From NCBI GenBank assembly GCA_001556125.1, contig LSIG01000046.1, positions 186,001-250,000 on the forward strand: a DNA stretch of 64,000 nt, written 5' to 3'. Source of the stretch: Rhizobiales bacterium CCH10-E5. Lineage in GTDB: Bacteria > Pseudomonadota > Alphaproteobacteria > Rhizobiales > Beijerinckiaceae. This document shows, piece by piece, positions 25,801-34,223 of the stretch. Under the pieces are notes generated by a model. It was not told the DNA's origin and ran no database searches. It was given only the letters and a program-made list of their open reading frames with translations. The stretch's first letter is position 1; each line of letters begins with the position of its first letter. The position numbers and the translations under genes are program-made.

Positions 25801-26600
25801 GACCGGCGATGGCCGGCTGGGAGGTCTTCGCCCTGCGCTATGCCGTGCATGAGCGCCGGGCCTTCGAGAACTTCATCCGCGCGCCCGATCCGCACGACGC
25901 GCCCATGCCCATGGACTATTTCGTCTGGGTCGTGCGGCGCGGCGGGCGGGTCGTCGTGGTCGACACCGGCTTCACCCCAGAGGGCGGAGCCAAGCGTGGC
26001 CGCACCCTGATCCGCCCCGTCGAGACAGCACTGCGCCAACTCGGCGTCGATCCTGGGACGGTGGAGGACGTGGTCATCACGCATCTCCACTATGACCATG
26101 CCGGCAATCTCGATCTCTTCCCGAAGGCCCGCTTCCACCTTCAGGAGGCGGAGATGGGCTTCGCGACCGGCCGGCACATGTGCCAGGCCTGCATCCGCTA
26201 CCCCTTCGACGTCGAGGATGTCGTGCGGATGGTGCGTGCGGTCTATGCCGAGCGCGTCGTGTTCCATGACGGCGATGCCGAACTCGAAGAGGGGCTGAGC
26301 CTGCACAAGGTCGGCGGCCACAGCGCCGGCCTGCAGATGGTCCGCGTCGAGACCGACCGCGGCCCGCTCGTGCTCGCCAGCGATGCCGCGCATTTCATGG
26401 CCAATATCGAGCGTCAGAACCCGTTCCCGATCTTCTTCGATCTCGGCGCGCTGGCGCAGGGCTGGCGCGCCGCGCGCCGCCTCGCGGGAGCGGAGGAGCG
26501 CATCATCGCCGGCCACGACCCGCTGGTGCGGGAGCTCTATCCCGCCGTCGAGGGCTCGGAGGGCGAGACGGTCGCCCTGCATCTCCCGCCGCTGCGCTAG
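25797..26600 (+). CDS. metallo-beta-lactamase fold hydrolase (lactonase-like)
   Basis: A 267-residue MBL-fold hydrolase with the di-metal motif THLHYDHAGN (H96, H98, D100, H101), later metal ligands in GGHSAG and ASDAAH, and a final GHDP. The overall pattern resembles N-acyl-homoserine lactonases and other lactone hydrolases. The GTG at 25797 overlaps the preceding stop (GTGA); ATG 25809 is an alternative four codons on. Its stop directly abuts the stop of the convergent alpha/beta-hydrolase gene, with no intervening base. In this operon it most likely opens a lactone in the catabolic route rather than acting on quorum signals. Confidence 0.87.
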   Translation: MRPAMAGWEVFALRYAVHERRAFENFIRAPDPHDAPMPMDYFVWVVRRGGRVVVVDTGFTPEGGAKRGRTLIRPVETALRQLGVDPGTVEDVVITHLHYDHAGNLDLFPKARFHLQEAEMGFATGRHMCQACIRYPFDVEDVVRMVRAVYAERVVFHDGDAELEEGLSLHKVGGHSAGLQMVRVETDRGPLVLASDAAHFMANIERQNPFPIFFDLGALAQGWRAARRLAGAEERIIAGHDPLVRELYPAVEGSEGETVALHLPPLR

Positions 26601-27815
26601 TCAGAGTGGCCCTCCGACATGGGCCAGCGCCGCCAGCAGATGGGGGCGGAACAGGTCGGGGTGCTCGCACATCGGGAAATGGCCGAGCCCCTCCATGACG
26701 CGCAGATCGGCGCCGGGGATCAGCGCGGCAAGCTTAGCGCCATCCTCCGGTGTTGCCGAGTAGTCATAGGTGCCGCAGAGCAGCGAGACCGGTGTCCGCG
26801 CCGCGTCGATGCGGGGCGCCACCTCTGCCCCGTCGAACTCGTCGGAATAGAAGGCGAGGTCGCCGGCATAGATCTCGGGCGCACCCTGCGAATAGATCCA
26901 GGCGGCCCGGCGCCGGCTGTCGAGCGGGCTGGTCGGGCTCATCAACCCGCGGACGAAGGCGGCGTTGTGCAGCCCGGCATGGACGCCGACATGGTGCTGG
27001 TACGGGTTGCGCCGTCCCTTCGAGCGGAAGGGCGGCTCGATCGCGATGACGCCGGCGACGAGATCGGGCCGCTCCGCCGCCAGCAGCAGGGCGAGCGCCG
27101 CGCCCATCGAGCCGCCGGCGACGATCGCCTTCTCGCCGATCACCTGCTCGATGATCGCCGCGCACCAGCCGAGATAGCGCGCGCCCGAGAGCCGGTAGGG
27201 CTCGCCATGCCAGCCCTCCGGTGGCATCGAGCGGCCGTGGAAGGGCGTGTCCGGCGCGATCAGGCGCCACTCGGCGGCCAGAGCGACATCGGCGAGTTGC
27301 CCATGGAACTGGCGGGAATCGGCGCCGGCCGTGTGCAGGAACAGGATGGGCCGTCCGCTTCCGGCGCGCTCGACATAAATCTCGGCTGCGCCCTCCGGCA
27401 GGACGAGCCGGTGATAGCGCCCCTCGATCTGGCTCATCCGGCGCTCGACGGCGGGCGCCGGAGCAGCGGGCGAGAGCGTGACGAGTTCGAACAACCGCTC
27501 GATCACCGCGCGCGCCTGCGCGATCACAAGCGGGTCGCCGGAGAGGGTGAAGGCGGGATTGGCGATCGCCAGCGCCGTGAAGGCCTGGAAGCGCGGCGGC
27601 GGCGGCAGGGTCAGGAACCTTGCCCAGTCCGCGTCGGCCGCCGATAGCACGATGTCGGGCGCCGCCGTGCCCTCGAACACCACGATGCCGTCATCGAGCC
27701 GCAGCAGGATGTCATCGCCCGCGCCTTCGATCCGCAGCACCGCGGCAAGGCCGGCGCCGAGGCGGCGCAGTTCGGCGTCGTGGGCCGCCGCGGCGATGCG
27801 CGTCCGCAGGCCCAT
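26601..27815 (-). CDS. alpha/beta hydrolase with N-terminal SCP2-like domain
   Basis: A 404-residue two-domain protein. Residues about 1-110 resemble a sterol-carrier-protein-2-type lipid or hydrophobic-ligand pocket (ILLRLDDGIVVFEG, then FTLSGDPLVIAQA). From about 125 on is an alpha/beta hydrolase with the nucleophile elbow GGSMGAAL and catalytic histidine in EGLGHFPMCEH. ATG 27815 overlaps the upstream gene's TGA by one base, so the two are coupled. The long extension of the open frame upstream was rejected. Probable role is hydrolysis of a ring-opened or ester intermediate. Confidence 0.87.
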   Translation of the reverse strand: MGLRTRIAAAAHDAELRRLGAGLAAVLRIEGAGDDILLRLDDGIVVFEGTAAPDIVLSAADADWARFLTLPPPPRFQAFTALAIANPAFTLSGDPLVIAQARAVIERLFELVTLSPAAPAPAVERRMSQIEGRYHRLVLPEGAAEIYVERAGSGRPILFLHTAGADSRQFHGQLADVALAAEWRLIAPDTPFHGRSMPPEGWHGEPYRLSGARYLGWCAAIIEQVIGEKAIVAGGSMGAALALLLAAERPDLVAGVIAIEPPFRSKGRRNPYQHHVGVHAGLHNAAFVRGLMSPTSPLDSRRRAAWIYSQGAPEIYAGDLAFYSDEFDGAEVAPRIDAARTPVSLLCGTYDYSATPEDGAKLAALIPGADLRVMEGLGHFPMCEHPDLFRPHLLAALAHVGGPL

Positions 27816-28723
27816 CAGCTGCGCGGGCCGCTGGCGGCGAGCGTCTGGAGATGGCGGTGAATCTCGGTGTGGTCGGCCTGCGCGCCAAGCCCGCCCTTGG
27901 CCGCCTCCCACAGCGCAGCCACCGACTGGATCTGCGGCAGCGGAAGATCGAGATGATCGGCGAGATCGGCGGCGATGCGCAGATCCTTCGCCATCAAAGC
28001 GAGCGAGAACCCCGAATTGAATGCCTCCGAGATGACGAAGGGCTTCATCTTCACTTCCGTCGAGTTGTTGCGGCCTGTCGAGGCGTTGAGCACGTCGACG
28101 ATCGTCTCCGGCGCCAGGCCGAAGCGGCCACCGACCAGCAGCGCCTCGCAGGCCGCGACCAGCCCGGCCGCGGAAACGTAGTTGTTCAGCGCCTTCATCG
28201 CGTGGCCGGAGCCGATCGGACCCGTGGCGAAGATCGACTTGCCCATCGCCGCCAGCACGGGCCGGGCGCGCTCGACCGCCTCGGCCGGTCCGCCCGCCAT
28301 GATCGCGAGCGAGCCGTCGATGGCGCGCTTCACGCCGCCCGAGACCGGCGCGTCGATCAGCAGCAGGCCCAGCGGAGCGAGGTCCGCCGCGAGAGAAACC
28401 GTATCGGTGGGCGCCGAGGAACTCATGTCAATCACGAGCGCGCCCTTGGCCAATGCGCCTGCCGCGCCCGCACCCAGCAGCACGTCGCGCACGACGCGGC
28501 CATTGGGCAGCATGGTGATCAGGATGGCGGCGCCTTCGGCCGCCTCTTTCGCATCGGCGAAGGCCAGGCCGCCCGCCTCGACCAAGGCCTGTCGCGGCGC
28601 CTCGGCCGGGTCCGCGCCGCGCACCGTGAAGCCGGCGGCGATCAGCCGTCGCACCATCGGCAAGCCCATCTGGCCGAGCCCGATGAAGGCGATGGGGGCA
28701 GGGGAGCTGGCGCTGTCAGGCAT
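27815..28723 (-). CDS. 3-hydroxyisobutyrate dehydrogenase-family NAD(P)-dependent oxidoreductase
   Basis: A 302-residue beta-hydroxyacid dehydrogenase. The N-terminal Rossmann loop is FIGLGQMGLPM, the substrate-binding DAPVSGGVKRA and the catalytic lysine in GHAMKALNN are intact. It oxidises or reduces a beta-hydroxy acid; the exact acid is unknown. ATG 28723 has GGAGGA upstream and lies 62 bases downstream of a copy of the GntR operator, giving the minus-strand unit its own regulated promoter. Confidence 0.92.
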   Translation of the reverse strand: MPDSASSPAPIAFIGLGQMGLPMVRRLIAAGFTVRGADPAEAPRQALVEAGGLAFADAKEAAEGAAILITMLPNGRVVRDVLLGAGAAGALAKGALVIDMSSSAPTDTVSLAADLAPLGLLLIDAPVSGGVKRAIDGSLAIMAGGPAEAVERARPVLAAMGKSIFATGPIGSGHAMKALNNYVSAAGLVAACEALLVGGRFGLAPETIVDVLNASTGRNNSTEVKMKPFVISEAFNSGFSLALMAKDLRIAADLADHLDLPLPQIQSVAALWEAAKGGLGAQADHTEIHRHLQTLAASGPRS

Positions 28724-28784
28724 GGAACGATCCTCCGGCGTCGCGTCAAGGGCAGCGCGGCGTCCGGCGGATTTCTGGGCGCTA

Positions 28785-28800
28785 TCAGACAATCTGTCAA
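28785..28800 (-). promoter_or_regulatory. GntR-type operator before the HIBADH-family gene
   Basis: TCAGACAATCTGTCAA is identical over all 16 bases to the site at 20728. It sits between the stop of the GntR gene and the start of the dehydrogenase gene, where the promoter of the latter is expected. Confidence 0.7.
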
Positions 28801-28809
28801 TTCGCCGCG

Positions 28810-29493
28810 TCAGCCGCGGCGAGGCTCGCGCTCAAGCACGGCGAGCGCAACCTTCGCGGCCATGGCGATGTGATGCCGACAGGCCTGCTCGGCCCGGGCG
28901 CCGTCGCGGGCCGCGATGGCGTCATGGATCGCCTCGATCTCGGCCACGCTGTCGTCGAGCCGGCCCTGCTGCGTCATCGAGGTGAAGCGCAGCAGGGTGA
29001 TGCGGTTATGCAGCATCGTCAGCGACTGCTTGACGAAGATGTTGCCCGCCCCCTCCATCAGCACACTGTAGAAGCGCGTCTTGGCGGCGACGAGCTGGGC
29101 GCGGTCGCCGTTGCGGGCCGCCTGTTTGAAGCCGGCGACGGCCTCCTTGAGATCGCGGATCGCCGCGTCGCTGCCCTGCTCGGCGAAAGCCCGCCCGGCG
29201 AAGCCCTCCAGCAGGGCCCGGACCTCATAGAGCTGCCGGGCCTCGTCGAAGGTGATGGACGAGACCTCGGGCCCACGATGAGGCACCGTCACGACGAGGC
29301 CCTCGGCCTCGAGCTGCCGCAGCGCCTCCCGCACCGAGGTCCGCCCCACGCCGATCTGCTCGCAGAGTTCCCGCTCGACGAGGCGCTGGCCCGGCCGGAA
29401 ATGCCCGGAGGCGATCGCCTCGCGGATCCGGTCCTCCACGAGGAGACGCAGCGTGGCCGCCTGCCGCGGGATGCGAAGATTCATTTCGTTCAT
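28810..29493 (-). CDS. GntR-family transcriptional regulator, FadR/FCD subfamily
   Basis: A 227-residue regulator. The N-terminal winged helix includes LCEQIGVGRTSVREALRQLE. The C-terminal helical FCD domain has the spaced histidines expected of its metal or ligand site (HNRI, IHDAI, HHIAM). ATG 29493 (MNEMNL) is chosen because a longer frame would run through the operator at 29552. The same operator lies before its own gene, the divergent TTT gene, the downstream dehydrogenase and the distant liv-type operon. It is therefore the probable local repressor of all four. Confidence 0.92.
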   Translation of the reverse strand: MNEMNLRIPRQAATLRLLVEDRIREAIASGHFRPGQRLVERELCEQIGVGRTSVREALRQLEAEGLVVTVPHRGPEVSSITFDEARQLYEVRALLEGFAGRAFAEQGSDAAIRDLKEAVAGFKQAARNGDRAQLVAAKTRFYSVLMEGAGNIFVKQSLTMLHNRITLLRFTSMTQQGRLDDSVAEIEAIHDAIAARDGARAEQACRHHIAMAAKVALAVLEREPRRG

Positions 29494-29551
29494 GCCGAAC
29501 ACATTGCCGCGCGCGCGGCCACCGTCAATCTCCGCGCTTGACCCTTGCGCG

Positions 29552-29567
29552 AACAGATTGTCTGATA
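29552..29567 (+). promoter_or_regulatory. GntR-type operator in the gntR/TTT divergent promoter
   Basis: AACAGATTGTCTGATA is the reverse complement of TATCAGACAATCTGTT, matching the sites at 20728 and 28785 in 13 of 14 bases from TCAG onward. It lies 59 bases before the gntR ATG and 37 before the TTT ATG, so it can autoregulate and control both directions. Confidence 0.7.
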
Positions 29568-29603
29568 GCAGGCAATCTAATGACAATATGGATGGGAGGC
29601 TTC

Positions 29604-30572
29604 ATGAGAACCCTGTTGCTCGGCCTGATGGCCGCGGCCACGCTGGCGATCGCGCCCGTTTCGGCACAGAGCTATCCGACCCGCCCTGTAACCATGCTGG
29701 TGCCTTTCGCGGCCGGTGGCACCACCGATGTGCTCGCCCGTATCCTCGCCGAGGAGATGGGCAAGGCGCTGGGTCAGAACATCGTGGTCGAGAATGTCGG
29801 CGGCGCCGGCGGACGGACCGGGACCGAGCGGGTCACCCGTGGCGAGCCGGACGGCTACACCGTCCTCTTTGGCAATATGGGTCCGATGGCCGCCAGCCGG
29901 GCGCTCTTCAAGGACCAGCGCTACGACCCCCGCACCGACCTCGCCCCCATCGGCCTCGTCGCCGACGTGCCGATGGTCATGGCCGCGAGCAAGAAAAGTG
30001 CGGTCGCGGACCTCAAATCCTTCGTCGCGAAGGTCAAGGCGGAAGGCGACAAGGTCACTTTCGGTACGGCGGGCTTCGGTGCGACCTCGGATCTGGCGCC
30101 GCGGCTGCTGCTGCATCTCTCGGGGCTGAAGGCGACGATCGTGCCCTATAAAGGCGCGGGACCGGCGATCCAGGATCTGATCGGCGGTTTCGTCGATGGC
30201 GTCATCGACCAGACGGCAACGCTGCTGCCGCTGCACGCCTCCGGCACCGTCACCGCACTCGCCGTGACCGGCGACAGCCGCCTGCCGCAGGCGCCGGATG
30301 TGCCCACCTTCGCGGAAGCCGGGCTGCCCGATTTCGGCATGAAGGTCTGGAACGCGCTTGCCGTCCACAAGGACACCAATCCCGCCATCGTGGCGCGGCT
30401 GGTCGCGGCGCTGGACCAGAGCCTCTCCTCCGATTTCGTGCGGACGCGGTTCGAGGGCCTGGCCGTTCCGGTGCCGCCGGCCTCCGTCCGTGGCCCCGCG
30501 CATCTGGACCGGCTGGTCAAGGCCGAGGTCGAGCGCTGGGAGGCGGTGCTGAAGGACGTGCCGAAGCAGTGA
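29604..30572 (+). CDS. tripartite tricarboxylate transporter substrate-binding protein (Bug family)
   Basis: A 322-residue periplasmic binding protein. It has a Sec signal peptide (MRTLLLGLMAAATLAIAPVSAQ) and Bug-family motifs YPTRPVTMLVPFAAGGTTD, VENVGGAGGRTG and PYKGAGPAIQDL. GGGAGG precedes the ATG. No TctA or TctB membrane subunit is in the window, so it is an orphan Bug protein, as is common in this group. Its shared operator with the GntR gene suggests it senses or delivers the same substrate as the liv-type system. Confidence 0.92.
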   Translation: MRTLLLGLMAAATLAIAPVSAQSYPTRPVTMLVPFAAGGTTDVLARILAEEMGKALGQNIVVENVGGAGGRTGTERVTRGEPDGYTVLFGNMGPMAASRALFKDQRYDPRTDLAPIGLVADVPMVMAASKKSAVADLKSFVAKVKAEGDKVTFGTAGFGATSDLAPRLLLHLSGLKATIVPYKGAGPAIQDLIGGFVDGVIDQTATLLPLHASGTVTALAVTGDSRLPQAPDVPTFAEAGLPDFGMKVWNALAVHKDTNPAIVARLVAALDQSLSSDFVRTRFEGLAVPVPPASVRGPAHLDRLVKAEVERWEAVLKDVPKQ

Positions 30573-30582
30573 GAGAAGGCGT

Positions 30583-30606
30583 GCCCGCGGTGTTCCAACC
30601 GCGGGC
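30583..30606. terminator. hairpin between convergent genes
   Basis: GCCCGCGGT and ACCGCGGGC form a perfect 9-bp stem around a 6-base loop, 10 bases after the TTT gene stop and 10 bases before the stop of the convergent PAS-like gene. Probable bidirectional terminator without a marked U-run. Confidence 0.6.
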
Positions 30607-30615
30607 GCGCCCGGC

Positions 30616-31410
30616 CTACCAGGTGACGACGACCGGCCGGGGCATCGTGTATTTCGAGACCAGACAGCGAAGGGTGTCGACGATGTCGCGATCCTCGCTG
30701 GCCATGATCAGCGACCAGATGTCGCCGGTGAAGCGCAGCAGCAGATCCTCGATCTCGTCGTATTCGAGGTCGGAGAAATCGAACCCGACCGTGGTCGGGC
30801 TGGCGCGGTTGGGGACCTGGAAGGGGCTCAGGCGCTGCACCAGTTCCGTCAGCGCCATGCCGGGCTCCGCAGCACCGGCGAGGTTGCGGGCCAGCACGGC
30901 GCCTTCCGCGGCCAGCGACATGATCCGCCCGATCACGATGCGCCTGTCCAACAGGCTCATCGTCCGCAGGCTGCCGCCGAAGCGCGGTGTGAAGGCCGCC
31001 CGCTTTGGTGCGGCCGCGCCCGGACCCGGCCGGGCATCCAGGGGCATCGGGGCCGAAAGCGGCAGGAAATATTCGAGATCGCAGGCGACGCCGCTGCACC
31101 AGACCCGCTGCGAACTGATCTCGACATCGACGATGCGGCCGGTCGCGCTGCGCACCTCGGCCCGTTCGGCGTCGTAATAACCGTTGGTCTCCAGCAGCCA
31201 CAGCCGCCGGTCACGCTGCACGCTGCTCAGGGCCGTGCCGGCCGCCAGCAGTTCCTTGTGCTGGATTTCCGGCCAGACCCGTTCGACGAGGCGCAGATAG
31301 CCGGCATTGGCGGCGAGATACTGGGAACCGTTGGGACCGGCGGTCGAGAGGCAGGCCGGCACGTCTGCCTGCTGCACGAGATCGGCGGTGAGATTGCGGG
31401 TGGAAAACAT
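30616..31410 (-). CDS. PAS-like domain protein of unknown function
   Basis: A 264-residue soluble protein. Residues about 10-120 look like a PAS fold (SQYLAANAGYLRLVERVW, a kink, then beta-rich VRSATGRIVDVEISSQRVW). The C-terminal half is helical and acidic with no kinase, GGDEF, HTH or other output domain that I recognise. No signal peptide or membrane segment. It has a 209-base relatively AT-rich upstream region of its own. It may be a small sensory adaptor. I cannot assign a role. Confidence 0.65.
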   Translation of the reverse strand: MFSTRNLTADLVQQADVPACLSTAGPNGSQYLAANAGYLRLVERVWPEIQHKELLAAGTALSSVQRDRRLWLLETNGYYDAERAEVRSATGRIVDVEISSQRVWCSGVACDLEYFLPLSAPMPLDARPGPGAAAPKRAAFTPRFGGSLRTMSLLDRRIVIGRIMSLAAEGAVLARNLAGAAEPGMALTELVQRLSPFQVPNRASPTTVGFDFSDLEYDEIEDLLLRFTGDIWSLIMASEDRDIVDTLRCLVSKYTMPRPVVVTW

Positions 31411-31619
31411 GGCGAATCCGGCGACGAAACAATGTGCAGCTGATTAGAAATATTCCAAATGAGATGATTCGGCAGCAATTTTCTTTCGTCGAATCGGGGG
31501 TATCGGAATGTTTCGTGCATGGCCGGTTAAATGATTCCCAGAAAGACAGGCTCGCCCTCCGGCGGGTCCGCTTCTCGATGCTCCCGGCATGCCGAGGAGC
31601 CGCACGCCATGAACGCTGC

Positions 31620-32651
31620 TCAGCCGGTCGCGACCATCACGCGGCCTGAGCTTTGCCCGGCGGCGATGAGTGCGTCGATCAGATGATGGACGCGCAGCGC
31701 CTCCTCGCCCGTGATGCGAGGCGGGCGCTTCTGTCGGATGGCCTCAGCGAAATCGGCCATCACGGCGCGATGATAGTCATGGGGGAACGCCATCGGATCG
31801 GCGCCGGTGCCGCCGGCGCTCCGGTCCGGGTCCGTCGTGGTCCGCGTGCCGTCATGCCAGGCGATGTCCAGCGCGGTGCCGACGAGCGAGGCTGTCGCGT
31901 GCCGGCAGATCAGCTCGATCCGCTCCGGGAAACCGGGATAGGCCGCGGTCGTCGCATCGATGGTGCCGACCGCCCCATTGGCAAAACGGACCGCCGCGCA
32001 GACCATGTCCTCGGTCTCCATCCGGTGGACCGGGCTGGTCAGCGCATAGCCGCAGACCTCGGTAACGGGGCCGGCAAGGCTCAGCATGAGATCGAGCGTA
32101 TGGATGCCCTGCGAGAGCAGCACGCCGCCGCCGTCGCGCGCGAAGCTGCCACGGCCCGGCTCGTCGTAATAGCGCTGCGGCCGCCAGAGCCGGATCACGG
32201 TCGAGCAGCCGACGATCTCGCCCATCCGGCCCGAAGCGAGATGCTCCGCCAGAGCGACCGCCGCCGGCTTGAACCGGTGCTGCAGCACGATGCCGAGCGT
32301 CACTCCGGCGGCACGGCAGGTCGCGATCAGATCCTGCGCCCGCGCCGTGGTGATCTCGAGCGGCTTTTCCAGCAGAATGTGCTTGCCGGCCTGGGCGCAG
32401 CGCCTCGCAATGTCGAGATGGGTGTTGGCGGGGGTCAAGACGAGCATCGCCACGACGCTCTCGTCGGCGAGCAATGCCTCGAGATCGTCGCGGAGCGGGA
32501 AGGGGAAGTGCGCGCCGAAGGCGGCCCGGCGTTCGGCACTCGGGCTGTAGGCGCCGGCGACCTCGACCTCGTCCTGCAGGTCGAGGAGGCCGCGGGCGTG
32601 GGGCGTCACCGCCATGCCGAGGCCGACGATGCCGATGCGCAGCCTGCTCAT
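31620..32651 (-). CDS. Gfo/Idh/MocA family oxidoreductase
   Basis: A 343-residue NAD(P)-dependent sugar or inositol-type dehydrogenase. The N-terminal Rossmann fold has IGIVGLGMAVTPHARG, the family lysine motif is ILLEKPLEI (usually EKP), and the C-terminal domain has GGGVLLSQGIHTLDLML with the expected histidine. ATG 32651 follows GGAG; the open frame extends upstream but without a site. It is monocistronic and divergent from the exporter operon. Substrate unknown. Confidence 0.9.
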   Translation of the reverse strand: MSRLRIGIVGLGMAVTPHARGLLDLQDEVEVAGAYSPSAERRAAFGAHFPFPLRDDLEALLADESVVAMLVLTPANTHLDIARRCAQAGKHILLEKPLEITTARAQDLIATCRAAGVTLGIVLQHRFKPAAVALAEHLASGRMGEIVGCSTVIRLWRPQRYYDEPGRGSFARDGGGVLLSQGIHTLDLMLSLAGPVTEVCGYALTSPVHRMETEDMVCAAVRFANGAVGTIDATTAAYPGFPERIELICRHATASLVGTALDIAWHDGTRTTTDPDRSAGGTGADPMAFPHDYHRAVMADFAEAIRQKRPPRITGEEALRVHHLIDALIAAGQSSGRVMVATG

Positions 32652-32915
32652 GATGTCGCTCCGCGGATGGACGTAGCAGCCGGCGCAGCGGCGTCGGCAA
32701 CCGGAAGCAGACATAAGCAACGGCACGGCCGCGGTCACCTGTAGGCGGCAGGCCAGCGCTGATGACCGAACACCTCTGAGTCGTCTGAGGCGTCAGTGCC
32801 TCGAGCGGGTCGGCCATCGGATGCAGCCGGTGAGCCTGCAGGTTTCCTTAACCCTGTCCGTTTACCATGACCAAGGGGAAGTCGTCGGCTGTTTCGCTTT
32901 CCCGAAGAGGGTGGA

Positions 32916-34223
32916 ATGGCGGATTCAACGACAGCGTCGATGTTCCGGAGCGAGGCTTTGGATGCGCGCGGCCGCATCGAGGCGCTGCCGACGACGATGC
33001 ATGTCACCGACAGCTGGACGCGTGCGGTGATCGGAGGGGTGGCGCTGGCCGTGCTGGCGGCCTTGGTCGCGAGCACGCAGGTCATCATCCCGATCCAGAT
33101 TCCCGCCAGCGGCGTCGTGGTCGACCGCTCGGGGTATCTGCTCACAGCCGTCCCGGCCTCGGCGGGCGGCTTTGTCGAGGCGCTGAAAGTCCGGGCCGGC
33201 GACCATGTCGTGAAGGGCCAGGAACTTGGCCGGCTGACGCTGCCCGAGCAGTCCGAGACGATCACGCGCCTGCGCGGCGCATTGGAGGGGCTGAAGCGCG
33301 ACGATCTCGCCATGGCCGCCCTTGCTGAGCAGGACCGGCGCAGCGAGCAGGCCGTGCGCGACCGGAACGCCGCCAATCTCGACGCGCGGATCGCCAGCCA
33401 TGAGCAGCGGATCGGCTGGCTGCAGCAGCGCCAGAACGCCGAGGCGGAGCTCCTGCGCAAGGGCATCTCGACCGAAACCCGCATTATCGCGGCCCGCATC
33501 GCGCTGCAGGAGGCGATCGCGGAGCGCGACCAGATGCGCTTCGAGCGCAGCTCGCTGCAATCGGCCGCGCTCGAGGCCGAGGCGCGGCGCGAGCGGGAGC
33601 GTCTGGGGCGGGCCCTGAAGATCGAGCAGGCGACGATCGATCTCGCCGCGGCCGAAGCCAATCAGGCAGTCCGCCAGGTGCTGCGCGCGCCCGTCGACGG
33701 GGTCGTCGCCGAGGTTCCGGCGCGTGTCGGCGAATCGGTCTCCAGCGGCGAGGCCATCGTCGTTGTCATGGCGCAGGGGGGCAGCCGCGCGGAGGACCTC
33801 GAGGCGGTTCTGTTCGTGCCGCTCGGCGCCGGCAAACGCGTCTCCCAGGGCGACCGCGTGCTGATCGCGCCCGCGTCCCTGCCGCAGGGCGAGCATGACC
33901 GGCTGCTGGGGCGGGTGGGCACGGTTTCCTCGACCGTCACGACGCGGGATTCTTTGCGCTCGACGCTCGGCAGCGAACAGCTCGCCGAACTGGCCGCCCG
34001 CGAAGGTCCGGTCTTCCGCCTCGTCGTCGAGCTCGAGAAGCGCGACGGCGATCCGAGCCTTCTGGCCTGGACGTCGGGAGGAGGTCCCAACCTGTCGCTC
34101 ACCCGCGGCACTCCCGTCTCGGCGCAGATCACGACCGAGCACACGAGCCTGCTCTCGCTGGCCCTGCCGGCGCTGCGGCGGCTGTTCGAACCGTCTCGCT
34201 CGGCCTGGACGGACCGCGGCTGA
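32916..34223 (+). CDS. HlyD-type membrane fusion protein of an NHLM-like exporter
   Basis: A 435-residue periplasmic adaptor. It has a cytosolic N-terminus, one transmembrane helix (about residues 36-56), a lipoyl/biotinyl-like half-motif, and a long coiled-coil hairpin (about 110-245, rich in Ala/Glu/Arg). The second lipoyl half (LRAPVDGVVAEVPARVGESV) and a beta-barrel follow. The layout matches the secretion protein that accompanies NHLM bacteriocin ABC transporters. First gene of the operon; its TGA overlaps the next ATG by one base. It links the ABC proteins to the outer envelope; no TolC-like gene is nearby. Confidence 0.88.
   Translation: MADSTTASMFRSEALDARGRIEALPTTMHVTDSWTRAVIGGVALAVLAALVASTQVIIPIQIPASGVVVDRSGYLLTAVPASAGGFVEALKVRAGDHVVKGQELGRLTLPEQSETITRLRGALEGLKRDDLAMAALAEQDRRSEQAVRDRNAANLDARIASHEQRIGWLQQRQNAEAELLRKGISTETRIIAARIALQEAIAERDQMRFERSSLQSAALEAEARRERERLGRALKIEQATIDLAAAEANQAVRQVLRAPVDGVVAEVPARVGESVSSGEAIVVVMAQGGSRAEDLEAVLFVPLGAGKRVSQGDRVLIAPASLPQGEHDRLLGRVGTVSSTVTTRDSLRSTLGSEQLAELAAREGPVFRLVVELEKRDGDPSLLAWTSGGGPNLSLTRGTPVSAQITTEHTSLLSLALPALRRLFEPSRSAWTDRG

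Noticed and set aside
25797-26600. Quorum-quenching AHL lactonase
   Set aside because: The MBL motif fits many lactonases; its place in a catabolic operon next to a CMD protein makes a pathway hydrolase more likely.
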